Positions 1-10,689 of a stretch of 64,000 nucleotides of DNA are shown here, piece by piece (within the stretch, counting starts at the first letter, position 1; each line of letters starts with the position of its first letter). The translations under genes were made by a program, and so were the position numbers. Under the pieces are notes generated by a model. The model did not search any database. It had not been told where the DNA came from and worked only from the letters and a program-made list of their open reading frames with translations. The DNA comes from Ptychodera flava. Taxonomy: Eukaryota > Hemichordata > Enteropneusta > Ptychoderidae. The stretch lies in contig NC_091930.1 in NCBI RefSeq assembly GCF_041260155.1, positions 15,384,656 to 15,448,655 of the forward strand, in the 5' to 3' direction.

Positions 1-1552
1 AAATCGGGGAAAAAAGATCAGACCTCTAGCTGTATTGGCCAGCCAAGAAATACATATGTGCATAATAAATGAGGTACAAGATGTGACATCTTAAGGTCTA
101 CTATCCTATCAAAATTGAAGTGTAAAGAACTTGTGGTTACTGAGTTATGCATATATATGCATATTCAAGGTCAAAGGTCATCAAGGTCACGTGACATTTT
201 GAAAAAAAAAACATTGTATTGCTAATTAATCCATATATGCCAAAATCCAGACCTCTAGCTCTATGGCTTGCCCACAATTATATATGGGCATAATTAACGA
301 GGTAAAGCATGTATTGTCATAAGGTCTCCCATCCTACTAAATATAAAGGACATAGCACTTGTGGTTACTTATTTATTGACATAATCGTGTATTTTACATA
401 AAAGGTTATTGAGGTCACATGACATTTTGTCAAAAACTTTCTATCCTATAGTCTGTCCCTATATACTAAAAATCATGCATTTACCTCTATTGGCTTGCTC
501 AAAATTAGATATGCACATAGTTAATGAGGTATAATATGTGGCGTCATAAGGTTTCCCATCATACCAAATATGAAGGGTGTAGCACTTGTGGTTCCTGAGT
601 TATGGACAAATATGTATATTTGAGGTCAAAGGTCATTGAGGTCACGTGACATTTTTCAAAAAAATTGTATAGCTAAGTTATCCCTACATACCAAAAATCA
701 GACCTCTTGCTCTATTAGCTCGCTCGAAATTAGATATGTGCATAATTAATGAGGAACAATATGTGGCGTCATAAGGTGTCCCATCATACCAAATATGAAG
801 GGTGTAGCACTTGTGGTTACTGAGTTTGGACAAATATGTATATTTGAGGTCAAAGGTCCCGAGGTCACGTGACATTTTGTCAAAATAATTGTATTGCTAA
901 GTTATCCCTATATACCAAAAATCAGACCTCTAGCTCTATTGGCTCGCTCAAAATTAGATATGTGCATAATTAATGAGGTACAATATGTGGCGTCATAAGG
1001 TGTCCCATCATACCAAATATGAAGAGTGTAGCACTTGTGGTTACTGAGTTATGCACAAATATGTATATTTGAGGTCAAAGGTAATTGAGGTCACGTGACA
1101 TTTTGTCAAAAAAATAGCATTGCTAAGTTATCCGTACATACCAAAAATCAGACCTCTGGCTCTATTGGCTCGCTCAAAATTAGATATGCACATAATTAAT
1201 GAGGAACAATATGTGGCGTCATAAGGTGTCCCATCATACCAAATATGAAGGGTGTAGCATTAGTGATTACTGAGTTATGGACAAATATGTATATTTGAGG
1301 TCAAAGGTCACCAAGGTCACATGACATTTTGTCAAAAAAATTGTATTGCTAAGTTATCCATATATACCAAAAATCAGACCTCTAGCTCTATTGGCTTGCT
1401 CAAAATTAGATATGCACATAATTAATGAGGTACAATATGTGGCATCATAGGGTGTCCCATCATACCATATATGAAAGGTTTAGCACTTGTGGTTACCGAG
1501 TTATGGACAAATATGTATATTTGAGGTCAAAGGTCACGTGACATTTTGTCAA
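1..1552. repeat. ~225-bp tandem satellite, about 7 units
   Basis: The same phrase (gacctctagctctattggc, then a gcataattaatgaggtac-like stretch, then a ggtgtagcacttgtggttac-like stretch, then aggtcaaaggtca...cacgtgacatttt) returns about every 224-226 bases near 22, 248, 474, 698, 922, 1150 and 1374. The array is cut by the window start. Units in the middle are closest to one another; the first two are more diverged. Each unit ends in a block with AGGTCA half sites and a CACGTG E-box (or a CACATG variant). No open reading frame of note crosses it. It probably belongs to the same mobile or satellite unit as the repeats that follow up to about 2341. Confidence 0.93.
168..193 (+). promoter_or_regulatory. 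DR1-like AGGTCA repeat plus E-box inside the satellite
   Basis: A perfect AGGTCA-A-AGGTCA direct repeat with one-base spacing lies at 168-180, followed by a third AGGTCA at 184-189 overlapping CACGTG at 188-193. Further perfect DR1 copies lie at 623-635, 1298-1310 and 1524-1536; other units have one-base variants. DR1 is the known binding pattern of RXR, HNF4 and COUP-TF type nuclear receptors. Whether anything binds here is inference; the arrangement itself is plain in the sequence. Confidence 0.5.
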
Positions 1553-1721
1553 AGCGTCTGAGATGTCTGCGTGAACGGATGGACTCACATGGATGGACTG
1601 ACGGACTGACATGACCCAATCTATGAGCCCCCGGACTTTATCTGTGGGGACTAAAAACTGTGTCACTGCATCCTTTTTGCAATATGAATACGATGAGAAA
1701 CTAAATTTTTATTTTTCGTGG
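1553..1721. repeat. Linker between satellite and minisatellite
   Basis: Unique-looking segment starting gcgtctgagatgtctgcgtg. A close relative, gcgtctctgagatatctgcg, recurs at about 2071-2090 after the minisatellite, so the two tandem arrays are each followed by the same short module. This suggests that the whole 1-2341 block is one compound repeat or two related elements side by side. Confidence 0.5.
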
Positions 1722-1956
1722 CCTTATACATGGGAGTCTATGGATTGCCTTATACATGGGAGTCTATGGATTGCCTTATACATGGGAGTCTATGGACTGC
1801 CTTATACATGGGAGTCTATGGACTGCCTTATACATGGGAGTCTATGGACTGCCTTAAACATGGGAGTCTATGGATTGCCTTATACATGGGAGTCTATGGA
1901 TTGCCTTATACATGGGAGTCTATGGATTGCCTTATACATGGAGTCTATGGAGGCGA
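1722..1956 (+). repeat. 26-bp minisatellite, 9 copies
   Basis: Unit cttatacatgggagtctatg + gattgc (26 bp) repeated about nine times with very few changes (gatt/gact, tata/taaa). Because 26 is not a multiple of three, long apparent reading frames run through in two frames; these are repeat translations, not genes. High identity between copies suggests recent expansion. Confidence 0.95.
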
Positions 1957-2254
1957 AAACTAAAAAGTCCTCTAACACGGCCAAATTTGATCACATTGTG
2001 AAACAAATCAACGTGCATCTGTATGAGGTAGAGTACTATCCTTTTACCAAGTTTGAACGAAATCGCTCCAGGCGTCTCTGAGATATCTGCGTGAACGAAA
2101 AAAGTCATAAAATATGCAAATGAGCAATTAATTAATAAGCCACACCCACCAAAATCTAATCAGATCTAAGTCTCATCATGATAATACCAAATACCAAATT
2201 GCATGACATTGGACCTAAGGGTTCTTAAGTTATGAGTGGAACAAAATCTGTCTA

Positions 2255-2341
2255 CGGACGGACGGACGGACGGACGGACGGACACACACACAGACATTGT
2301 GGCGACATAGGACACCTTTGGTGCTTCGCACCACGGTGTCC
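2255..2341. repeat. GGAC microsatellite and terminal-looking hairpin
   Basis: Six GGAC units (about 2257-2281) run into a CA tract, then a hairpin at 2310-2341: ggacacc pairs with ggtgtcc, and tggtgc with gcacca, around a ttc loop. A tetranucleotide tract followed by a strong hairpin is a common end structure of non-autonomous mobile elements in invertebrates, so this may be the right end of the compound repeat that fills 1-2341. Confidence 0.55.
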
Positions 2342-3085
2342 AAAAATGGCATTAATGGATCTTTTATAGTTAGCCCATGAAGGACTATTCCAATGGCAGA
2401 CTGTCATTACAGTGGAGTAACATTGAATATCTTGGGTAGTCATAGAAAGGTAGACACTGGGTTGTGGAAAGTGCATTGAAATCACAATGGTCATGTTATA
2501 CACTTTTCGCCAACATCTTTGTACTTGGTATCTGCTTTTATGCTTCGTACATCTTCCAGATCATTCATGTTTATATTTGCTTTAGTGACAATTGTTGCTG
2601 TTTTTGTTCAAAGTGTGTTCTATTTTGATCTGCCTTGGAGTATGCATCATTTGGAAAGGTATTGAGGGTCAGTAACTGTACATAATTTGGCTATTTTTTA
2701 GTATTTTGTGATCTGTGTGTTTCACTTGAAGTTCTTATTTTACTCAGAGTATGATGAAATGCACAATATTGAGCTGTTAGACTAACTTGGAGATGTGCAG
2801 TGAACACTGTCATCATTAAAAATAATTCATGTCTAAATCAATGCTTCAACTATAACAGCACTGAATGAACTTGTAGATTGTTTATAAGGTTTTTGGTAAT
2901 TCATCATTCTTTGAGATTAAAATAGCACAAACACAATACTGAAAAGTTGCTGTAGGTGTTACAAGTAGGAAATCTTGAATATATGTTATTTTGTTTGTTT
3001 ATTATTTATATATTTATTTGTTTATTATTTTTTCAAGAATGCAAGAATGTTGTTTTCACTAATGCATATATTAAAAGTTAAAAGG

Positions 3086-3167
<82 letters not shown>

Positions 3168-4136
3168 TGTGTAAACTTTGTACCTATGTAATCTTTCTTT
3201 TTTGGGGAGGGGGGGCCACAAAAATTTTGTTGCCGGTGATGGGGGTGCCTGTAAAAATATATGCACCACATATTTTCTCTTCCAGCCCCCCCCCCTCCGT
3301 TAATTGTGCTCGTTCCCTTATCACTGTGAATATGATGTTTTAGAGACTACTTTGTTGGTGCTCACGAATATGGTGATGTTAATTTAGGAGACAAGTCACT
3401 AGAAGATGATATGGTCTTGAATTTTACGTGTTGAATTCTGGCTATGGTGAAATTATAGGGTTTTGTGCTGGCATAAATGTATGATCATCATGTTTGCTGT
3501 AAGATGGTACCAGAATAAGCTGGAAATTAATTCTGTAAATTGAACACAACCTATCTGTTTTTCAAAACTTCCCAGATTGTTGAAACAATCATTATGCCAA
3601 TGTAATGGGCAGCATTATGATAATATAACAATATCAGGTAAAGTAGGGCATAACATTCCCAAATCTTTGTGAAAAATTAGTAATCGCTCAAGGTCCATGC
3701 ATGAATATAATTCCACTGAAAGAGGAAAAATGTTTCCAAGGAATGTAAAGTTTCCCCAAAATGTATGAGCCAGTTGGGGCTTTTGCTTTTGTTTCGGCCC
3801 CACCATAATCCCTAAGATATAATTGGTTTCTGAAACATAAACCCTGGAAATTGCTTGTCGTCTCAAGAAACACACAAACTCTGATAACATATCACTGAAA
3901 CATATCTGTTTGATCCATTGTCGACATTCAAAGTTTATCTTATGTCTTTGATTCTATAAAATCAGTGAAAATGCAGAACAGAACTATCACTTCTACTGAA
4001 AACAGATGATGTGTACTACCGGTAGTATAGCCCTGATGCGAAGTCCATGCTGAAGAAATGTCACAATCATATCACATACAATTTTCTTGTTAATTTGTCA
4101 CAGATTCCATAGATACTCTAATGACAATATAAGGCA
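2342..4136. other. Gene-free AT-rich stretch with a TA/TG microsatellite
   Basis: No coding sequence recognised. A (TA)n(TG)n tract lies at about 3088-3173; the apparent reading frames over it on both strands are made of its dinucleotides. A G-run and a C-run flank it (3207-3216, 3285-3295). The frames at 3615-3890 show no known domain. Confidence 0.6.
3088..3173. repeat. (TA)n(TG)n compound microsatellite
   Basis: About 15 TA units followed by about 27 TG/GT units with one interruption. Such tracts mutate quickly. Confidence 0.97.
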
Positions 4137-5305
4137 TTAAAGCTGCAAGCAGCGTTGGCGGGGCCCAAGCGGTTAATCATTTGACCTATCGAAATGTCTT
4201 TTACAAACTTGAAAGACATAAGCCTAAGGATGACACAAGTAACATTTCAGCTGAACTGGTGTTTTACTTCTGGAGAAGAAACTTTTTAAAGAGTAAATTG
4301 GTATTTTTCGAAAATCCAATATGGCGGCCAAATCACGTGACGGATCCAAATATCTTTCGCAAACTTGAAAGATATCAGCTTAAGGATGACATGAGCAAAG
4401 TTTCAGCTCAATCGGTGTTTTAAGTTTTGAGAAGAAGATTTTTAATGAGTAAATTGGTATTTTTCGAAAATCCAATATGGCGGCCAAATCACGTGACCGA
4501 TCCAAATGTCTTTTGCAAACTTGAAAGGGATCACTCTGAGGATGACATGAGCAAAATTTCAGTTCAATCGCTGTTTTTATTCTGGAGAAGAAGATTTTTT
4601 AAAGATTAAATTGGTATTTTTCGAAAATCCAAGATGGCGGCCAAATCACGTGACCGATCCAAATGTCTTTTGCAAACTTGAAAGAGATCACTCTAAGGAT
4701 GACATGAGTAAAATTTCAGCTCAATCGGTGTTTTGGTTCTGGAGAAGAAGATTTTTGAAGATTAAATTGCGATTTTCGCAAAATCCAAGATGGCGGCCAA
4801 ATCACGTGACCGATCCAGATGTCTTTCGCAAACTTGAAAGAGATCCCTCTAAGGATGACATGAGCAAAATTTCAGCTCAATCGGTGTGTTGGTTCTGGAG
4901 AAGAAGATTTTTAAAGATTAATATGGTATTTTTCGAAAATCCAATATGGCGGCCAAGGTCACGTGACCGCATGCAATTTTATTTGCCAATTCTTTAGACC
5001 TTAGGTTATGCTTGCTATATAAAAAATTTCCAACTGACTAGACCCCTAGGTCAGCAGGAAATGCCATTTTTAGGTTTTCGGAAAATCCAATATGGCCGCC
5101 AGGTCACATGACCAATCAAAATTTTAAGGATAATATGCACGAGAACCCATAAGTAGCTATTAGCACTGCAAGTTTGAGAACTTTCTGTCTCTGAGATCAA
5201 CAGTGACAAAAAAGGGACAGTAGAAGAAGAAGATGAGGAAGAAGAAGAATATTGAACTCCAGTAAAACCAATAGGGGCCCACGCCGGTAGGCTTGGGCCT
5301 CTAAT
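4137..5305. mobile_element. Helitron-like or other non-autonomous element (candidate)
   Basis: The left end reads ttaaagctgcaagcagcg and the right end gcttgggcctctaataa. Near the left end lies ggcccaagc and near the right end its complement gcttgggcc. At the right end GGCCCA (about 5277-5282) pairs with TGGGCC (about 5294-5299) as a hairpin, followed two bases later by CTAA and then T, which is the layout of a Helitron 3' end. The left end does not begin with the classical TC, so a Helentron-type or unrelated element is possible. The inside is a ~157-bp tandem repeat plus an AGA-rich tract at 5222-5250. No transposase frame is present. Confidence 0.5.
4185..4975. repeat. ~157-bp tandem repeat, about 5 copies
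   Basis: A unit with the phrases gatgacatgagcaaaatttc, ggagaagaagatttttaaag, aatccaagatggcggccaaa and tcacgtgaccgatccaaatg recurs with starts near 4190, 4341, 4500, 4658 and 4815. Reading frames through it reach 128 codons only because the unit is poor in stops. It lies wholly inside the candidate element above. Confidence 0.9.
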
Positions 5306-7261
5306 AACATATAATGTGAATAACAGTAAAGGTTTACAACATATTCCTGATAGTAACAGGTATGCTCATGTGATATACTTACTGCTTTTTTTCATTTTTT
5401 TGGTTAAAATGACACCTTCGTAATGCAATAAAACGTTGAAATTTTAATTGATAATCCATTTTATGGTTAATTAAATTGGATATCTGTTGATATAAAATAC
5501 GTAACACTAGTCATTGGTGGAAGTGCGTATAAATGGTATTTGACCAGAGCAAGTTACCCTGTATATTGATAGAAATGGCCCTGTGCAGTTTCCAATAAAC
5601 ATGAGTGTATTTACTTTCACAGCCAAGAACATTTGAAGTCCCTAGTGCCAAAATGGCAAACATACTGCATTTTCTTGGCATATATGACTGGTTTTCAACA
5701 AATACAATATCTCTAAAATGCACCCCCTTCCTGGAAGTTTAACCGATGCTTACTCATACATTTACTGTATGGAGCCACCTTTGCTAGAATCTAATAAGAG
5801 CGTATCATTTCATACAAAATATAAGGAAATAAAGCTCTTCAGTGACAGAGAGTTTTGAGAAATGCAACACTGTAAACCAGTGGAGAGCGGGTACACTATG
5901 TTTCATTGCAGAAGTATGTCAAGTATCACTGAGTAAAATTTCAGGGGATTTTGAGCAACAGTGCCTCTCATGATTTTAGGTACCACTAAGCAATTGTTGA
6001 TCCAAGTGAATATTAGAGTAAAAATGACTGAATACTTTACTCTATATGATTGATCTCACCGAACTATTAATTTTCAAGTTCATATCCATAACGATAATCC
6101 TGTCGTATCATTGGAAAGAAGCTGGAACTGACCGCGAGTGATGGAACTTATTAATTGAATACGGAAGCATTGCTTGGCCTAACGGCCCAGCCGCTTATAC
6201 ATGAGTCTGCCGGTTGCTTTGTTAGTGTCTCTGCCTGAATTATTCCTGTCTCCTGTGTTGAGTCTTGGTCACTCAACAAAGGAGTGACCATGGTCCAAGT
6301 TGGTCTTTTGTGTCTGCGTCCATTTATAATCGTGGTTATGTCGGATACCGTCGCCATAAAGAATGCAATAAGATGATATACAATACTTTTGATTTCTCTC
6401 CCGACGTTAAAAAAGATAGAAAAGTACAACTTATCACTTGCCCGTGCATGGCATGCTACAAAATTCTTTTGTTTCAAACGGCTCAATATTATGATTGGTT
6501 GAAATACAATAGAACATTGTGATAGTACACAGAATACATCCATGACAAAGATAAGTTGCTGAGTGAATTTTAAATGTGCAAACTAGTAAGACAATGTTGT
6601 CGATACCGTACAGGTATTTCATAGCGCCAGTATTGTTAGAGTCCAAGTTGAGAGGAATTGCGAGAGTGCAAAATATTATGTTTCTTTGCGGCAATTTGGA
6701 AGATTATGACCAGGCGAGGTAATATCCGCTGGCTTTAAAGAAACATTGAAAACCAGGTGCATGCACGCTACGAGTACTACAAACATTGAATTTATTGTTT
6801 CTTCAACTGTTGTATGTAAATTCGTTTCTGTATTATACTTTGCTCTAGCATTGATTCGCGTATTATTTTGATCAGTCAAGCAAAGTTTGCATCGGAATGA
6901 GAGAATTTCGGCTGCTTGAAATTTCAAAACATTATAAGCTTTATCCATCAACCTATATCCTTCGATATTTAAGCTCGATTATTGCTGTCTATTGCCAACC
7001 GAGATTAGATTGTGCATTTTCACAGCAGAATACCAGCGGTGAAATGATGATTCATTCTGTTAGCATTTTGAAGTTTGTTGAAACACTCACAAACCGACAA
7101 ATTACGATATCGTTAATGCTGAATTCGATTTGCATAAAAATCATCATACTCATATTTCACATGATATCACCTGCAACTATGGCAGAGTTGGTAAGTTGAA
7201 GAATGGGTTTATCGTAGCATAAGCTTAACTGAACTAACCTAACTAGCTAAATTGAACTAAC
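5306..7261. other. Stretch without a supported gene; possible 3' part of the minus-strand gene
   Basis: Because the exon at 7262-7684 ends in a donor site, the minus-strand gene must continue at lower coordinates, so at least one more exon should lie here or beyond. A possible terminal coding piece is the minus-strand frame around 6172-6355, ending in a stop near 6172, with mixed polar composition; I found no convincing acceptor for it. On the plus strand, ATGGCAGAGTTG at 7180 is followed at once by a consensus donor gtaagt, which could be a tiny first coding exon of another gene, but nothing supports it further. Confidence 0.3.
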
Positions 7262-7684
7262 CTTCCTCAACTCGTCTCACATCCAGGTACACTTCTTTTG
7301 TTTCTTCGGGGATTTCTGCTTCACGGACGATATTATCTGCATACGCTGATAACTTGTCAGTTTTCTTCACCATTTCAGGATGATTGATTTCCAAGTTTCG
7401 GGCCTCCGTCTTCACACCTACAAACTTACTGAAGATAGTATTTAATTTAAGTTCCTCTACTCTGTCTCCCTCAACTATCACCGTTTGTAAATTTTTCCTT
7501 CTTCGACCCTTGTCTCTATTCTGTGATCTTGTCATCCAACCACTTATCGTAAGTTTGTTGACCTTTGCCTCCAGGTCTTCGTTCTTCTCTGTTATCTCGT
7601 CATCTGACAATAGATTTACATTTTCCACTTGTGTGAATTCAGAGTCATCTGCTGGTCTGATCTGCTGAAGCATCCTGATAGGAT
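7262..7684 (-). CDS. Internal exon, charged helical segment of the TRADD-N-like gene
   Basis: The exon starts after a good acceptor (ttgtttttaacag) and ends before the donor gttagt. Length 423 bases, phase 1 in and phase 1 out, open throughout. It encodes about 141 residues beginning DPIRMLQQIRPADD, with an acidic first third (EITEKNEDLEAKVNKL), a basic patch (RDKGRRRKN) that could act as a nuclear or nucleic-acid contact signal, and an EK-rich tail (EAEIPEETKEVYLDVRRVEE). I recognise no domain; short helical or coiled-coil stretches are likely. It joins in frame to the exon at 8215-8454. It is not the last exon. Confidence 0.65.
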
Positions 7685-8214
7685 CTGTTAAAAACAACGA
7701 TTTGAAAACAATAAATTGCTATATTATTCATGATGGTGATGTTTACAGACTTCATCTTTCACCCAATGTGCTAACTACGTTAAAAAGCGAATGAAAAAAT
7801 ATGGAAATGTGTATGGTATGCACAGGATCGATGAATTGGTGGATGCACATCAGTATAAAGCCGACAAATGCTGGTTATTTAAATACTGGCACATGTAAGT
7901 GAAGGCACTACCATAATTTGCGATGCTGATCCTGACCGAAATATCGATGATGCCCGAGCCACAAAAAAGTATCTTTACACTATGAAAATATATCGTGCAA
8001 GAGTTCCTGGCGACTGTACGATGCGTGTGCTCGCCTCGAACTTGCCTCTTAACGGCTAGCGCGTAGCGGGCAAGGGTCGAAGGCAATAGCAAATCGAACC
8101 ATTAATATCTCTTTTTTGGAATGTCATGTGGCGGAATTTTAGCCAATCACAAGATCAGTACTATAGGTGAGGTGTAATAAATATATTTGTTGTTCCAATT
8201 GTGGGGTAATATAC

Positions 8215-8454
8215 CTGTCGCCGACTCCTGTACGTGCCTTTGGTGTTCGATCTGTCGCCTGTCTTCCTTTTTTTTCAAAAGCTTGTCGAGCATGGCTATC
8301 TGGGCCTCAGTTACTGTGTCTCCCTCTCTTCTGAAAGATTGCAGGAGATATCTGGCCTTATTCACTCTTGTCGGTGAGCTCTCTGTCTCCTCTGTCTCTA
8401 TGTCCTGCGCTTGATCAGTATCTCGTTTTTGCTGAGTATCCTGCGAAGCTAGTC
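8215..8454 (-). CDS. Internal exon, helical linker of the TRADD-N-like gene
   Basis: Acceptor ctgtacatgtag and donor gtatat bound a 240-base exon, phase 1 at both ends, open throughout. It encodes about 80 residues, from LASQDTQQKRDTDQAQDIET to a helical stretch RYLLQSFRREGDTVTEAQIA and KLLKKKEDRRQIEHQRHVQE. The amino half is acidic and polar, the carboxy half strongly basic and probably a single long helix. It follows the TRADD-N-like exon directly and keeps its frame. No known domain was recognised. Confidence 0.65.
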
Positions 8455-8942
8455 CTACATGTACAGATAGAGGAAAGTATAATGTACTCAGTGCGGGGTC
8501 AGATTGATAAAGATTTAGGCAAATTAATGTTGGTAGATGTAAAATAGACATTTCGATATTCAGACAACAGCAGTACTTAAAGGCATGCTAGGTTTGGCAA
8601 ACATAAACCAAAAGACAGACTTGTTGAATCATGAAATAGTTTCTTTTCAGTTGCTGCAGAGTTTATCATGGGTAAAATTGATGTGCACTGTATTGTGGTT
8701 TCATTATCTACCATAGCTTTAGCTCCATATTTGACATCAAACAGTCACCATACGTTTTATTTCAGAATAATAAGAAATTTCATGTTACTCCATATTACCC
8801 CAAACAACGTGAAGATTTGAATGCATACAGCAGTCACAGCAATACAAAATGTAAAAATACGTCGAGGTATTAAATAACACCACAACCTACACAAAAAAAA
8901 GTGTAAAGAATGCAACAGATATTGCATAATGTGCATATTTAC

Positions 8943-9381
8943 CATATTTTTGGATCAGTTCCTGTCTACACAAGAAATACTCTTCATAGTCAATGGTTAC
9001 ATCAATTGCCAGATAAAATGCCCCTATTTTATCAAGGAGTTCATCAGACAGGAATTTTCTTTCCATTATGTCCTGGAGTGTACCATTCTCATATTTTCTC
9101 ATTAGGCATTCCAGGGCATCTAATGACTGACAAGACATTGTAAAGGAAATACTTCCCTGACCAGAACCCTTCACTTTGATCTCATCGTGTTGCCCATCAA
9201 GCGACTGACCAGCTTCTTCAGTCTTCTCCTTGACTTCATCACTTTCATAGAAACCTCTTTCAACTTCATTAACTGTTCTTCCTTGCTCAGGAACGACTTC
9301 GCTTACTCGAACCGTAACCTTTATGTCTCCTACAACAGCCAAGGGCACAATTTGTTTCAGCTCTTGTGACCCAAAATACAT
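8943..9381 (-). CDS. TRADD-N-like domain exon
   Basis: The exon encodes about 146 residues; its 3' end is a clear donor (aaatatg then gtaaat). Residues about 71-142 read GSGQGSISFTMSCQSLDALE, then a short helix, then FLSDELLDKIGAFYLAIDVT and IDYEEYFLCRQELI. The pattern beta strand with small polar residues, helix, 'LSDELL', beta strand 'LAIDVTIDYEEY', helix is that of the ferredoxin-like TRADD-N fold, known from the amino end of the animal adaptor TRADD and from expanded families in invertebrates and in prokaryotic conflict systems. Its role would be protein-protein contact in cytoplasmic death or immune signalling. The amino third is polar and acidic. The upstream border is uncertain: an acceptor tgtttag directly before ATG gives phase 0, while one ten or more bases downstream (cacaag) gives phase 1 and fits a fusion with the exons upstream. 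Confidence 0.65.
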
Positions 9382-9637
9382 CTAAACACTAATGGAAACA
9401 GAAGTCAATTGAACTTCTGATCTCAACACACTGGACAAAAATCTAGCGCGTTGATATCAAAAAATCAATTGACAATCAGCTACCAACACTGATGAATTTC
9501 AATGCGAAAAGGGAAACCGACAGTATTCACGGAAGCTGACTCTTAAGTAATATCAACGCCCTGCATTGTATGAAAATTTGATGCAGTTTACAATAGACAA
9601 TGTTATTTGTAAACAGATTAATGGAGACCATACAAAC

Positions 9638-9709
9638 CTGGTTCACGTTCCTGTGATTTGCTATTTCTGGATATTTTGTGAGAGTCTTGATTATGGCTGG
9701 TTTCACCAT
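9638..9709 (-). CDS. Small exon upstream of the TRADD-N-like exon
   Basis: A 72-base segment ends in a consensus donor (aaccag then gtttgt). Two readings are open. Read from ATG at 9709, with a good initiation context (aagATGg), it gives MVKPAIIKTLTKYPEIANHR plus four residues, ends in phase 0 and joins in frame to the ATG-beginning TRADD-N exon: this makes it the first coding exon of a separate gene. Read as an internal exon after the acceptor ttatcaag in phase 1, it gives a polar linker (GETSHNQDSHKISRNSKSQE) that would connect the glycosyltransferase-fold exon, which ends in phase 1, to TRADD-N. A transcript would decide. Confidence 0.5.
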
Positions 9710-9831
9710 CTTGATAACATGTAAATAAATAAATAGCTAAATATATAAAACAAATTTTTCCTTTTTACTAGGAAAATAAGAAAGCGATCATAATGTGCTA
9801 CACCAAGACTTCAAAAAAGCTAGTATATAAG

Positions 9832-9949
9832 GGAGTGGTCAGTTTCTTCGGCCTGGGGGGCGGTGGATTATTTTTTGCCCACGTCAAAAAGTGGCTGACC
9901 CCCTATTCCGAATGAAAAGAGGGTGACCCTTACTATTCCAAATTTCGAA

Positions 9950-9950
<1 letters not shown>
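9832..9950 (+). repeat. Dispersed repeat fragment, 'agggagtggtcag' family
   Basis: Begins aagggagtggtcagtttctt, followed by a G-rich stretch and ggtggattatttttt, then agaggGTGACCC-type phrases. Related pieces occur at 32117-32226 (plus), 20881-21014 (minus) and about 29960-30012 (minus). All share an AAGGGA start, a G-run, and repeated 'GGTCACCC/GGGTGACC' phrases, so this is a dispersed family. No coding capacity is visible. Confidence 0.6.

Positions 9951-9951
<1 letters not shown>

Positions 9952-10031
<80 letters not shown>
9952..10031. repeat. (AT)n microsatellite
   Basis: About 39 uninterrupted AT units lying in the intron or intergenic space between the glycosyltransferase-fold exon and the TRADD-N exons. 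Just before it (9823-9950) is a piece of a dispersed repeat beginning aagggagtggtcagtttctt. Confidence 0.97.
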
Positions 10032-10035
<4 letters not shown>

Positions 10036-10689
10036 TTTACATACATTTATATTTTAACAGTCATTCTGGGTTTTAATGAAATTGTTGACATGTCAGTTGT
10101 AAGATAGGAATTTCAAAGTGTCAATCTTGAACTTTGAATACAGTACATTTTTAATGAGTTGTGAATGTATTTCACATTTTCTATGCTTAACCAGATGTCC
10201 TGATAGAAATGGATGTCAATCATTAATATCAAAGAGGAAAAAGCACTGAGTAAATCAAAAATTTTGATGGGTGTTAAGACTTGCCAGCCATCCAATTAAA
10301 TCTCCTGAGGAGCCATAGAGAGGCATTTTAGCTAAATCTGATGTGTGCAGTGTCTGAGATGACCTTTTCTTGTAACATTGAAACCATAAAAGCAAAGCTA
10401 ATAATGACAATCTGCCTTTTAACTGTTATTTTAGTCATAAAAAAGCATCATTCAACAGAAAACCTGAGACACAAAGGAAAACAGTTGCATCAATGACAAT
10501 GAAAGATATCTTGTCATTTTTCTATCTCTAAAATAAGTCACTTTATCAAATATATATTGTGAAATATTTGTGCATGTTGCTTTCTCATACTGAATTCTCA
10601 TACAGAGAACAGAAAAGTATCAGGAATTTGTCATGCTTTTCATATGAAATGCAGATTTCATAACGGTACACTTTCACTTAGCAAAAATC

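Noticed and set aside
1-1552. CRISPR-like array
   Set aside because: The regular repeat is a whole-unit satellite of ~225 bp without short repeats and unique spacers, in a eukaryotic genome.
1611-2081. Two long overlapping plus-strand reading frames full of LYMGVYGLPYTWESMDC
   Set aside because: They are translations of the 26-bp minisatellite in two frames; the unit length is not a multiple of three and there is no start or splice context.
2975-3343. Reading frames with Tyr-Ile, Cys-Val and Thr-His runs
   Set aside because: They are the (TA)n(TG)n microsatellite read in several frames on both strands.
4181-4997. Stop-poor frames encoding repeated WRPNHVTDPNVFCKLERD
   Set aside because: Product of the 157-bp tandem repeat in a non-coding element; the same repeat is read in more than one frame.
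7180-7199. Plus-strand ATGGCAGAGTTG followed by a consensus gtaagt donor
   Set aside because: Only four codons; no second exon or promoter found to support a gene on the plus strand.
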